A DNA stretch of 64,000 nt from Paramarasmius palmivorus. Taxonomy: Eukaryota; Basidiomycota; Agaricomycetes; Agaricales; Marasmiaceae. The position numbers were made by a program, and so were the translations under genes. Every line of letters starts with the position of its first letter. Position 1 is the stretch's first letter. Below, in pieces: positions 12,816-24,335 of this stretch. The stretch is from the NCBI GenBank assembly GCA_037176845.1, contig JAYKXP010000016.1, positions 248,001 through 312,000 on the forward strand, written 5' to 3'. The notes under the pieces were generated by a model, which was not told the origin of the DNA, did not search any database, and worked only from the letters and a program-made list of their open reading frames with translations.

Positions 12816-15130
12816 TCACGCAGGAATCGTGGTATCCTTCATGAACTGCTGGAGGACTGTGGAGAATATCTTCACTGCCTTCTTCATGACATCAAACTGA
12901 ATGGGGAAGAGCAATCAGATGCCCGGTTTGTCAAACATGAGGAAATGAGGGAGATGCTCACCTCTGTGTTGCTGAAGCTGATGCGGAAGTGACCGTGTGG
13001 TGACGCCCCGTTCTGTCCAGGATGTGCCGAGAACATATCACCTAAAAAGAAGGCTCGTCTTGTATCATAAGTGGAGGGGATAGGCGCTAAAAGACTAACC
13101 TGGACCCACGATCAAACCTGCTTCGGCAAGAGCTGTCCACAGTTTCAACTCAAGGGCGGTGGAGTCTAATTGTCCATATAACGGGTGATCCTCGAGATGA
13201 AGTTGCAGCTAAGATCAGAAATATTAAATAAAGCGCTTCTCCGGATTCTGAGACACGTTGATCTCACCCAGATGAACATGCCAGCAGTCGGAGGCACAAA
13301 CGAGAATACTCTTCGTTGATTCATCACACTCTTCTCGTTGACGAAGTTGCTCTTAGACTTGAGGAAGCCTTCGTAGACAACATTACCTTCCCGGAAACCA
13401 TCTTGAGCATGGGTTTTCTGGAGGTGGAACTCTTCATCCAAACAGTCAATGAAGTAATCGCGTCTTTCCCTGTATTGAACACGAAGAGCTAGCCCAGATA
13501 ATGTTAGCCACATATCACTATCATCCCGGAAAGCGGACCTTTGAGCCAGCGGATGTAGCCTTGGTACTTCCATTTCAATAGAGTGGATGTTACGAATACC
13601 TAATATCGCCAGTCAATCGATGAGCACAACAAACTAGAATCGTGTCCTACCTGGCCGAAACCGCATGGTGCTTGTGTAGACGTCTCTGCTGCACGTTCAA
13701 TCCTCTCGGCAAACACGGGGTTGCATGTAAACCAGCCTAAACGTGAGCCGGGCGCGATTGTCTACAGCCACTGGATAAATATGGAAGGGAATGATAAGGC
13801 CGAAGCTGACCTTGGAAAAGGTATCAAGGCGTAGAACACGCCCTTGATAGTCGAATCTAAAGAGTGGTCCATAAACCATATTGAGGTGCGTGATGGGCGT
13901 GGTTCTTACTGGAGGTAACTTGGAGCTAGTCGAGCAATATACTCTTCGTCTCCTAGCGTCGAAATGTTTGAATGATTGTGGCGCACTCCTTTCGGCTCAT
14001 ACGGCCCTGCTTGAAGGAAATAATACGGGTCATCTTCCACAATTATAACATCTTTATCTCTGGTATTAATAGCCAAAACCCACGGTTGTGATAACCACTC
14101 ACCAAACTCCACGCAAACGTCGTAAATCTCTTTCTTTCTCTGGCGCTCGACAGTCTGCAGATGGCTTGAATCGATAGCAAGGTTATAGATAGACCTACAC
14201 TTACAACGCCTGTCGGGTTTTGTCCAACGGGAACTGTGTATAGGACATGTGGTCTGAGGCAGATATTCTTGTTATTAGGCTGATTCGTTGCGGGACGGCG
14301 CGTTGGGGCTTACCGCGGCATGCCCCTTTCAGACTCATTCCAATTGGACAATATTGCGCGTAAATCATCACTTCGCATGCCTTGGCCATCCATCTTCACT
14401 GATACCATTTTCGCGCCCAAAGGCGTCATGCTCTGAGAAGAGTTAGCGGATTCGTATGACCAAAAAGGTAATACGCACTGCAATAGCGCTGGGGTATGTC
14501 CATTCCGAAACTAATACACCATCCCCAGGATTGATGAAGGTCCACGCAACTTTTGCGATACCATCCGTATTCCCTGTGTGTACCAAGGTCGTCCAGTTGT
14601 TGTATGCTGGCTTGTAAACCTTCTCCGTAAACTCTTTAATGATATTGTTGAGTTGCGGTAGTCCCTTGGCCATACCTATCGCAAGTTCTAGATTAGACAG
14701 TGGAAACCAAAAGTTCAAATGAAAGCACCGTATTGCAACGAAGTAGCCAAGGTCAAATCTTCTGGGTCGTCCGAAAAACGGTTGACAGTGAAAGGTACCG
14801 TCTTTTCCTTATTGGACTTGCTGAACAGTTTCCAGAACCATGACAGAGACGAAGATTCTTCAGACGTTTCTAGCGGAAAGCTGTCGGGGACTAGAACCTC
14901 TCCAGACACAGACGAAAGTGGGAAGTAGCCCTCGTTTGGAAGCCCTTTAACCAATGTTAGTGCGAGACGCGTCTTATCTAGTGAAGGTACGTACCTCCAG
15001 CGAGACTTATTAGTCCCGGCCTCCCCAGGTACCTTTGCAGACCCTTGAGAGGAGATGTTGCTCTGGCTCGTGCAATAGCAGACAAATGGTGCGACAGGTC
15101 AATGGCATCACCGTGCTTTTCAGATGACAT
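12816..15130 (-). CDS. PLP-dependent class I/II aminotransferase, aromatic/2-aminoadipate type (ARO8-like)
   Basis: This is probably a cytosolic transaminase of aromatic amino acids or 2-aminoadipate, the ARO8/ARO9 role. ATG at 15130 begins MSSEKHGDAIDLSHHLS, and the next exon gives the family's opening motif RYLGRPGLISLAGG. Further landmarks are PLSNLELAIGMAKGLPQL, LVHTGNTDGIAKVAWTFI, PGDGVLVSEWTYPSA, DVIIVEDDPYYFLQ (the Asp that contacts the PLP ring nitrogen lies in this segment) and LRLDTFSK followed, after an intron, by TIAPGSRLGWFTCNP. The FSK lysine is the Schiff-base lysine. TGA at 12816-12818 follows QQFMKDTTIPA. About ten introns break the frame. Substrate specificity cannot be read from sequence alone. 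Confidence 0.87.
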
Positions 15131-16148
15131 ATTGTAGAGAGGATAAGAACGAGTCAGGAAGCACAGAGATAAGTAACCTCCAGGGTACCCCCTTGTGCAT
15201 TTTGCCTTATTAAATGCCGGTGAGAAAAGTGCTTAATCATGCAAGGGAGAGATAGCGACTTGGCAAGCAATCGGGTGTGACTAAGAGTGCTGATGTCAAC
15301 TTGACCTTGAACGGCCGTAGTCAACCTGGATTTGGAAAGGTGCCTGGACAAGGGTTTGATAGGCTTGAACAACCAAGTGAAATACTGGAGCCTGAGGTCA
15401 AATACCATGACCGGTCAAAGCAATTCGTAGTGAAAGCAGGAAGGGAAGGCGAGATCTTTTACAAATTGTACTTTTATTTCATTGCTCGGTTCGGCAAATA
15501 CCGCGATCATGTTCGTTTTACAATAATACAAAAGTAGATGCGTTACTTAACGTTTCGAATTCCGTCTTGAGCGCTTGAGCTTAAGAGTCATTTTTCGCCC
15601 TGGTGCTGGAGGAACCAGAATGAAACTATGCCCAGGTCGTGCTTCCATTTTCCCCTCTTCAAACTCTTTGCTTTGGCTAATCTGTGCGCATACTGTACAT
15701 GGAAGCTATTGTTCGGTGGTAGCCGCGGTGAATCCGGCCGGCTGGATTTCGTAGGCGTCGTAAGGCGGTTTCTCGAGACGTCAGTACTTCAGTTCTGACG
15801 CCTTTGAGCCATATTCAGCTGCAATATTGCAAAGGTACAATTATCATTCGGATCCAAGCATACCATGAGGGGTTGGTAGGGGTTGGTCGAAAACTCGAAA
15901 CTTCGGCTATTTCCTATCGATTTGCCGCCGGCGGACACAAACTAGGCCAAACTAATGGAGTCGAAGAGTACAGCCTGTTAAACTTCTCTTGACTCATCAA
16001 CCAACACTGAAAGACTTTTCCACTTCTTCAAAAGGAGGAGGTAGAGACGTTTAGTGGATAGCTGGAAGAGGGTGAAGTGTGGTGCGTGGACCAGGCTCAA
16101 TTTTCTCACCCAGAACTGACCGAAATCCCCAAGCAGCTTCGTTCGAGT
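15131..16148. other. Intergenic region, no gene recognised
   Basis: This is about 1 kb between two divergent genes (aminotransferase on the minus strand, zinc-knuckle protein on the plus strand). The open frames here are short, lack family motifs and do not splice into either neighbour. The region presumably holds both promoters; I see no clear TATA box. Confidence 0.5.
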
Positions 16149-17005
16149 ATGGCGTATCAGTTTTCTAGGAAGGGCTGCTTCAAGTGTGGCAATCGTGCGT
16201 GGCTGGTTCTCTTTTTTCCTGAATTGGTATATTCAACTTCCATGCAGTCGGTCATATTGCCGAGAATTGCTCTTCCGAGCAGCGACTCTGCTACAATTGC
16301 AGACAGCCCGGACACGAATCGTCGGCATGCCCTTCTCCCAGGACCGTTTCGGCGAAGCAGTGCTATTCTTGTGGTGGCGTTGGACATATTCAGGGTAACT
16401 ACCCCTTTCCTTTTGCCAAAGCAAAGAGCTTAATGTGCATTTAGCTGAATGCCCCAGTCTGAGGATTCAGCAGGGTAGCAACCAAAAGTGCTACGTATGT
16501 GTTGAATATCCTTTTCAATTCACACTGGTCTCATGATCATCAAAGAATTGCGGTCGTTTCGGGCATATTGCTCGCGCTTGTACGAGCGGTGCTGGTGGAG
16601 CATTCGCCTCTAGGGCGCCTCCTCCTGGCCGCGCGCTGAACACCTCGACTTTGCCTCCAGTCAAGTGCTACAGATGCGGTGGACCCAATCACAGTACGTT
16701 ATGAGCCCATATATGGTTATGAGACATACTAAGCAAGATTCTAGTGGCAAGGTAATATTTTGGACGGCAATCCCACGCGCTCAGTAGGCTCATAATTCTT
16801 GTAGGGATTGTTTAGCTGCTCCAGGAACCTCGGTAGCCGATACTACGCCTACTGGACCTTCCGCGGCGAACAAGAATAAGACGTGCTACAAATGTCAACA
16901 GGAAGGACATGTGAGTGATCTATGCACCGTTTATTTCATAGATATTGACTCGAATCGCAACAGATTGCTCGAGACTGTCCCGAAAACAGCGAATTTGTCG
17001 GTTGA
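16149..17005 (+). CDS. CCHC zinc-knuckle nucleic-acid-binding protein (GIS2/CNBP type)
   Basis: Small all-knuckle proteins of this kind bind single-stranded RNA or DNA and act in translation and mRNA control (GIS2 in yeast, CNBP in animals). ATG at 16149 opens MAYQFSRKGCFKCGN. After splicing I count six C-x2-C-x4-H-x4-C knuckles: CFKCGNLGHIAENC, CYNCRQPGHESSAC, CYSCGGVGHIQAEC, CYNCGRFGHIARAC, CYRCGGPNHMARDC and CYKCQQEGHIARDC. A Gly/Ala/Pro linker lies between knuckles four and five and another between five and six. The protein ends PENSEFVG with TGA at 17003-17005. Introns interrupt most knuckles, so no single open frame covers the gene. Confidence 0.88.
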
Positions 17006-17232
17006 ATGCGAGATACCTTTCCTTAAATCAGTTCTGTGTCCGTGTTACAAATGTACTGAAATGAATGAATGCTCGACTTCTGAAGATCCAGTCCAACTAC
17101 ATTGGATAACTCTGTGTACCAGTAGTCACTTGAGGGTCGAGAATAAAGAATATCACTTTGCCTAGAGATTGCAGTCGCCATCACCGCGGCGTGTCAAAGT
17201 TCCGGTCCACCCTGTCTTCACTCTTCCATCCC

Positions 17233-17958
17233 ATGTTGGGACTGAGAACCCCTGCAATAAGATCACAACATCTTCGCAGGACATTCTTCTCAGCTCCGTC
17301 ATTCTCGCCATTCAAGAACGACGTCCAAAGATATTCAGAGCGAAAGATATTCCCGTACGATCACATTTTCTGTTGTTTGTCACCACATATTCACGCCGCT
17401 TCCCATGGACTCTCCAGCTACCATGAAAAGCAACTCTACGACGTAGTCTCCAATGTTTCGTTATATCCAAAGTTCATACCATTCTGCACCGAATGCCGGG
17501 TTTTGTCGTCATCAAATCAAGGTCGACAGGATACAGACCCATACACCATGGAGGTGGAACTAACTGCGGGTTTCATGTCGTTCAACGAAAGCTATGTGAG
17601 CAAAGTGACGTGTATCCCTTACAAGTCGGTAGAGGTGCGTATAGTTCCTTTACTGCAGGAAAGTACACCGAGGAACTGAAAGGGTATTTGACTTTAGGCT
17701 GTCGCAACATCTTCAACACCTCTATTCAAAAGTCTATCTACGATTTGGAAATTCCAGCCTGCCTCAAGCAACACCCAGCAGACCCTTCAAGACCCTTCCA
17801 AACCCCACAGTACATTGGTCACTTTTGACTTAATCTACGCCTTCTCGAATCCCATCCACGCTGCCGTCTCTTCCGCGTTCTTTGGGCAGATTTCGAAGCA
17901 AATGATTGCCGCGTTCGAGAAACGGTGTATAGAGGTTTATGGGCCAGGAAACCGGTAG
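17233..17958 (+). CDS. COQ10: Coenzyme Q-binding protein COQ10, mitochondrial (START-like fold)
   Basis: COQ10 binds ubiquinone in the inner mitochondrial membrane and supports its delivery to the respiratory chain and its synthesis. ATG at 17233 gives MLGLRTPAIRSQHLRRTFFS, a basic amphipathic presequence; an in-frame ATG further upstream at 17158 would add a less typical leader. An intron at 17355-17417 removes an in-frame stretch and joins YSERKIFPY directly to HEKQLYDVVSNVSLYP, matching the family. Next come KFIPFCTECRVLSS, MEVELTAGFMSFNESYVS and, after a second intron, LVTFDLIYAFSNPIHA. TAG at 17956-17958 follows EVYGPGNR. The gene sits 228 bp downstream of, and in the same direction as, the zinc-knuckle gene. 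Confidence 0.9.
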
Positions 17959-18062
17959 AAAACACTAGAGGTAGAGGGAGAGGATCCTAATAGCCGTACT
18001 ATAATAGCGCATGAATGTAATATCCATAGACCATGACAGAAAACACACCACTATCCCTCGTG

Positions 18063-18711
18063 CTACCGTCGCAGTCCAAATTTCGCATCCTGCGGGGGTA
18101 ATTGATGACCTTTCTTTTTCCCATGACGAGGACCATCTTTTCGAGAGGTGCTTTGCGCCTCCCGAACTTCGGCGGGATCTGGATCTGGTGTGTCTACTGG
18201 GACGTGTCCTGGTGTTAGTCTCCAGCGCCAATGCCCATCATCTGGAGAAAGGACTATGGGTACAGTTTCCACACCACCTTGTTTCCCCTGGAGAATCTTG
18301 ATTTGGCTCTTTTCATCGTTGATTCTGCTAACGCGCAAACGCTCAACATCCCCCCGTTCCACCATTTGCTCCAGAATTGTTCTCTTCAGCAAGCTGCGAA
18401 TTACTGTTATACCTCAAATACGTCGAAGAAGACACGGAGACGCACCTCATAGACCGTATGGGATGCTCGACATGAGGTACATCCAAATGCTTCAACCGAA
18501 AATTCGCTCCAGTCGCGTTATTCTGGAGGATGAGCTTTACAGAAGGTGGTAAGAAGTCGGGGTTTTCTTTGGCGTTGGGAAACTGTGTGTGGGCTCGTTC
18601 GTAGATTTGTTGAGTGGTGAGACCAACTTGGGGGTGTGGTTTGAGAACTTCATGGACTATCTGTCTGGCCGAACGTGAGGCGAATGAGATGAAGGCTTTT
18701 GCGGTGGTCAT
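18063..18711 (-). CDS. Unrecognised protein, probably mitochondrial
   Basis: I do not recognise the family. ATG at 18711 begins MTTAKAFISFASRSARQIVH, a basic, Ser/Ala-rich N-terminus that could be a mitochondrial targeting sequence. The first exon continues HPQVGLTTQQIYERA and FLPPSVKLILQNNATG. One intron (donor gtgcgt near 18451) joins it to SLLKRTILEQMVERGDVER, and the gene ends KFGLRR with TAG at 18063-18065. The product is about 190 residues. The first half could form a winged-helix-like fold (helix, then a TTQQIYERA-type turn, then helix); the C-terminal 60 residues are Pro/Asp/Lys-rich and probably disordered. Clean splicing, no stops and normal composition argue that it is real. A mitochondrial ribosomal or assembly role is only a guess. 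Confidence 0.6.
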
Positions 18712-18979
18712 GGACCTATGCAAGGTTCTTGCGCGGCTGTGACTTGAGAATAGCCGCCGATGTAGACGCCGAGGACCTTCTGCAGTCAACTTCTTGCAAT
18801 TGTATACTATTCACGAGTTCTTTAATGTTGACACTATACATAGCTATGTTCCAAAATACAAATACATAGATCGACTTAGAGCTAATGTTTTCCCGCTCAA
18901 ACTCCGACAAAAAGCGATCCATACATCTGCACTGCATCGTAGCCCGTGCAGTGACCACACAACATGGTAGTGCTGCGTA

Positions 18980-20369
18980 CTACAGTTTACTTGCAGAAAA
19001 GGGCCTTACGGTAAATCCGATCCGAGGGAAATGACAACGGAAGGTGCCAGCGGTTCCTTTAATCTCAATGCAATATTCCTCGTGATTGAGAGCCACGAGT
19101 TTGCCTACGGTGGGGTTATTTCGTCCTTGAAAAAGTGAACATGAGGTGCGGGCCATGCTAATGAGAAGCCTTGGACCTACCGGTGTCGTCGGGGGTCACC
19201 GATACAGTCTGCCCGAGTTGTAAATTGAGCCTATTGGCCTCGGTCTTGTCGAACCCGACAATATTGTAGGGCTCGAACGGAGCGGATGCGATGACTTTCG
19301 CAGCCTCTTCTCCATTAATTCGCTTGGGTTCTTGCTTCTTCTTTTCCTTGGCGAGCCGTGTGCTTAATCGATCAAGCCACTGTCAAGACCAGAACTTTAA
19401 GCGAAAGGCTAGATTCATGGCGAAGAGAGAGCAATACCTTCAACGCATTGGGAAACCTGGACTCGTCAAATAAAGGTTTGACATTCTTCATTGGCCGAAT
19501 CCAGTTATACACAAAATGAACAGCCACATCAGCCAAGCTAGGTGATTCAGTGTCAAACAACCATTCGCGCCCGTCAACCAGTTGTTCCTCAATCAGTGCC
19601 TGTTGAGAAGTGAATCGATGTATCAATGGCAATCAGTGAACATGAAACACTACCAGGTGCGCTGAGAGGTCGCTCATGGATTTGCCGCGAGACGCGACGA
19701 TTCCTTGTACGTTTATAGGAGCACCACGAAGCTGGTAAAGAGCGTGTCAGGGTTGATGATCGGTGAGACGAAATAACTTGAGCGGCTCACTGAAGACCTA
19801 TCATCAATAAAAGGCTTTGGAATCTTTTCCCAAGGTAAATGTGCGGTTGCAGGAGGGAACAAGGTAGAATCTGCATAGTGCTTTGCAAAAGCTTTGATGA
19901 GACCTGTGTCGACGCGAGTGGAATTCTTTCTCGGAGGAAAAACACTGCCGTAACCCGTGGTTGGAGGGAAACGGCGCTCTAAAGCAGGGATGATGAGGCT
20001 TACAGGCCGTTTCAATTCAGATATTGGTCTGGTATCAAGGGAGACACACACCTGGTGTCACAATAGATGTCGTTGTCTATCGCAAGGATTGGGATACGTC
20101 GATACCCGAGACCCAGTACATCTGTGATTTCGGGACGAGGGAGAGATGAAGAGACCTGTGTGATGGGTGATGTTGAGCTGGCGAATCAAGGTCATGTATA
20201 TACCACTCCTCACATGCACTGTTTGATGTGGGACAGACTTGAGAAGTAATACGTGGTCAACTTTTACGCTGAAAGGCGATCCATCGTATCTGGTTACGCG
20301 TCAGAACGGAAATGCGCAGCCGCTGGTAGGTAAAAATACTTGCCGGTAAAGGATTACTTGTGGGGCCAT
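18980..20369 (-). CDS. Glutathione S-transferase-like protein with C-terminal extension
   Basis: The N-terminal thioredoxin-like GST domain reads MAPQVILYRYDGSPFSVK, then SSSLPRPEITDVLGLGYRRI and PILAIDNDIYCDT (the cis-Pro/glutathione-site region). The all-helical GST C-domain follows: LADVAVHFVYNWIRPMKNV. About 75 extra residues beyond the GST fold end GFTVRPFSASKL (TAG at 18980-18982); basidiomycete GST-like proteins with such a tail are common. ATG at 20369 is separated from the rest by a 54-nt intron (20290-20343) that starts with GC instead of GT; the junction restores LYR-YDG. About five other introns are GT-AG. The likely role is detoxification or a ligandin-like function; the substrate is unknown. 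Confidence 0.82.
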
Positions 20370-20689
20370 TGTGCAGTCTCTTGTGCTGCTTTCTGGCCAG
20401 TTTTACTAGTTTTCTGAGGCCCTGAATTCAGCTTTACTTGCCTTGTCACCGCTGAACCCGACGTGCGCTGTCTTGAGTTGATCCCGCGTCACCGCCCTAT
20501 TTGTGGCTGCCTCGTTGTTGTGGGAGCACGCTAAGCTGCCTTATGAAATTATTGATGCTGTGCTTGCCTGCTTTCCTTTTTTACCCCATCACCATTTCTC
20601 TCTCCTTGCCTTACTCTTGTCACGCCCCCATCGCTGTTTCTCTGCTATTCTCCCTTTTTTTTCTTCTCATTTTCGCAGATTAACTAGTC
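20370..20689. promoter_or_regulatory. Divergent promoter region, GST-like / chitin synthase
   Basis: These 320 bp separate the two start codons. The chitin synthase side (about 20540-20680) is strongly pyrimidine-rich, with long C/T tracts directly before the ATG, as in many highly expressed fungal genes. No TATA box is obvious. Confidence 0.45.
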
Positions 20690-23600
20690 ATGGCGAATCG
20701 CCCACCGCTCCCTTCAGTCTCTTCTCATAACACTGACGATACTTATGCCGACCCATTCGCAGACCGTCCACGGCAAACACACTTTACTGAACCCCAGCAC
20801 CCTTACCCTTCTCAATCCAGCATGCCTCGTCCTTTCGAGAGCACTGCTACTTTGTCGCAGGAATTTGGAGCGCGCGACCAACCTTATGACGAAGATGAAT
20901 ATGTAGAGAAGCAACCGTTGACAGGCGGACAAGCATTCGCTGGCGGGTTCTATCCTCCAGGGTGAGCTGTCATTTTAGTCGCATGTTTTGTTCTGTGGCT
21001 CACACTAAACCTCTACAGCCCGGTCGATCCCGATAGCTTTGGCGATCCTTACGGTCGTCCTTCTTCGGTCGTATCCTCATCTACAAATGGTGTGGAAAGT
21101 GCATGGCGACGCCGACAAACGATCAAGCGAGGTGTCACCCGTAAAGTCAAGCTTACAAAGGGCAACTTTATTGCTGAATACGCAGTCCCGACACCTGTTC
21201 TAAGTGCAATCGAGGAAAAATACAAGGCAACCAACACCACCGAGTTTTCGTAAGTGTAACAATCGGTTGCATGTTACTCGCTCCTCACCCATTGTTCAGG
21301 CATATGCGATATACCGCTGCCACAGTCGACCCAGATGAATTCTCAGAGGCAACCGGTTACTCACTTCGAACAAAGCTCTACAACCGTGAGACCGAGCTTC
21401 TCATTGCGGTTACGTCATACAATGAAGACAAGACGTTGTATGCTCGTACCTTGCATGGTGTCATGTTGAACATTCGTGACATTTGCAAGACAAAGCAATC
21501 CAAATACTGGCGGCGACAGGCGGAAGAAGGCAACCCGGGTTGGCAGAAGATTACTGTCGCGTTGATTGTCGATGGTCTAGAACCAATGGATAAAAGTGTC
21601 CTGGATATTTTGGCCACCGTCGGTGTTTACCAGGATGGTATCATGAAAAAGCAAGTCGATGGCAAGGACACAGTTGCCCACATCTTTGAGGTCCGTTGCA
21701 CCACCCGTTGATCAAATTGTGGATACTCACATCTCCGAATAGTACACGACACAATTGTCAGTTGATGCCTCGCCCCAACTGGTCCTTCCTCAAGCCAACG
21801 ACCCGAACAACCTGGTTCCCGTCCAAATCATCTTCGTGCTCAAGGCTAAGAACCAGAAGAAGATTAATTCTCACCGATGGCTATTCAATGCTATTGGGAA
21901 AATGCTCAACGTATGTTCTTTCGTTATTCCTTCAAAGCTGTTCTTGACGCGGTATCAACAGCCCGAAGTTTGTGTTCTGATCGATGCCGGTACCAAACCC
22001 GGGCACAAGTCTATCTACTACCTCTGGGAAGCTTTCTACAACGATCCCCATCTGGGTGGTTGCTGTGGTGAAATCCACGCCATGATCAAGGGTGGAAAGA
22101 AGCTCCTGAATCCATTGGTCGCTGCACAGAACTTTGAGTACAAGATGTCAAATATCTTGGGTGCGTTCTACAATAACTCTTGTGTCTACTCTTCTCATCA
22201 TCTCGCCACAGATAAACCATTGGAAAGTTCCTTTGGCTACGTGTCTGTGTTGCCCGGTGCTTTCTCAGCTTACCGTTACCGTGCTATTCTCGGACGTCCC
22301 TTGGAGCAGTATTTCCATGGTGACCACTCATTGGCAGACCGTCTTGGAGCGAAAGGTATTTACGGAATGAACATCTTCACCAAGAACATGTTCTTGGCCG
22401 AAGATCGTATTCTGTGCTTCGAGCTCGTCGCAAAGAAGGGTGATAGGTGGACCTTGACCTACGTCAAGCCAAGTAAGGCCGAGACAGATGTGCCGGAATC
22501 TGCTCCAGAGTTGATCGGTCAACGTCGTCGTTGGTTGAACGGTTCTTTTGCTGCCTCTGTGGTATGTCATCTGTATCGTTCTAGTTATCAATGTTGCTCA
22601 AAGGTGGCTTCGTAGTACGCACTTGTCAACTTCTTCAAACTCTACCAGTCAGGTCATGGTATCTTCCGCATGTTCTTCTTCCATGTCCAAGCCCTCGTGA
22701 GTGTTGATCCCGTTAGCGGTTGGACATGTGCTCATCTCGTGCATAGTACAACGTCTTCTCACTGGTCTTCTCCTGGTTTGCGCTCGCCAACATCTGGTTA
22801 ACTTTCAGTATCATCATTGATCTCCTGCCCAACATGACGGAAAATCCTATCATCATCTTTGGTACCAAGGAAGTTGTACGTGTGGTGCTCTTAATGAGTG
22901 ATGCGCGCAAGCTGAGAAATATTTTCAGACGCATTGGGTAAACCTCGGATTCAAATGGTTGTACTTGGCTTTCCTGGCTCTACAATTCATTCTGGCTCTC
23001 GGAAATCGACCCAAGGGTGAACGTGCAGCATACACCACTACTTTATGGGTCTATGCCATTCTTGCGGTATACCTGCTTGTGTGCTCTTTCTGGCTCACCA
23101 TCCAAGCTTTCGCGGTACGTTACTCCTACGCCTTCATGAGTCGTGTAATCTCATATTATGATTGGTAGAACATCCCCAATCTGATCAAGCAAAACGATGG
23201 TGACGCACTCAAGACGTTCTTCCAAGGTCCGGTGGGAGCACTTATTGCAGCTATGTTCTCGACATATGGTAAGGTGTTTTGTTCTTGCGGTAGGGTTGGT
23301 GCTAATCGTCGACTGCAGGTATTTACATCATCGCATCGTTCCTCTACGTATGTCCTCTGCTTCCTCACACAGTACTCGCACTCATTTCTCTATTCAGCGC
23401 GATCCTTGGCACATGTTCTCGAGTTTCTTCCAGTACCTCTTGTTGGCGCCCAGTTTCACAAATGTGCTCAATGTCTACGCTTTCTGCAATCTTCACGATG
23501 TATGCATCCCAGTTCATTGTCTTATTTTGAGAGGTCTAACCCCTCTTTCTAGGTGTCATGGGGTACCAAGGGTAGCGACAAGGCCGAAGCATTGCCTTCA

Positions 23601-24073
23601 GTATCATCGTCCAAGACCAAGGATGCCGATGCACCTGTTGTTGAGGATACTCAAAAGGTCCAGGAAGATGTCGATGCAGCCTTCAAGGAGACCGTCACAC
23701 GTGCCGTCACCAAGGTTGAGACCAAGGAAGAAATCGAAAAGCCAACGATGGATGACCAGAACAAGACTTTCCGTACCCGTTTGGTGTCCTTCTGGATGCT
23801 GTCTAATGCAACACTCGCCATTGCTATTGCCAACTTGAACGGTCTACCCAGTGGCGATGCCGACGCCGATGCAAAGGCTTTGGCTGCTAAACAGAGCACT
23901 TACTTCAACATCATTTTGTATTCAACATTTGGCCTTGCTTTCGTTCGTTTCATGGGAGTACGTCTTTTTCAGCACAAACTCTTGACTTGGGCCTTGCTGA
24001 CGTGATTCATTTATCGCAGTGTCTGTGGTACTTTTTCAAGCGCAACCTCTTCAGATGTTGCAGGAGGAACTAA
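20690..24073 (+). CDS. Chitin synthase (class I-III, GT2 family)
   Basis: This membrane enzyme polymerises UDP-N-acetylglucosamine into cell-wall chitin. ATG at 20690 starts [17 protein letters not shown], followed by a disordered N-tail with [12 protein letters not shown]. The chitin synthase N-domain begins around [20 protein letters not shown]. The catalytic core carries [57 protein letters not shown], the [21 protein letters not shown] segment, and finally [14 protein letters not shown], the QRRRW signature. Several transmembrane helices follow, e.g. [17 protein letters not shown] and [21 protein letters not shown] cytosolic loop with [13 protein letters not shown] precedes the last helices. 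It ends [15 protein letters not shown] with TAA at 24071-24073. More than ten introns lie mainly in the membrane half. No myosin motor is present, so it is not class V. Confidence 0.93.
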
Positions 24074-24335
24074 ACATAGAGCCCTTGACGGACTCACTAG
24101 TATATGGAGTATCTCATGGTGGACTCGGGAACGGACAATGTGCTTTCCTTTTGCTTGCAATTTTCTTTCTTTTTGTCTCTCGCACCATATGATTACCGAC
24201 CTCACTAGTTCAGTATTCCCTCCGAGTACTTGAAAAATCTAACGTACTGCTTGTCATCGACACCTTATATATTTTATACCATCATTTACGGATTCCACAT
24301 GTAACGAGATAAATACGGACAAGGACTTTTTTCTT

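Noticed and set aside
15154..15537. Overlapping frames on both strands in the spacer upstream of the aminotransferase.
   Set aside because: No start context, splice links or family features; best read as intergenic.
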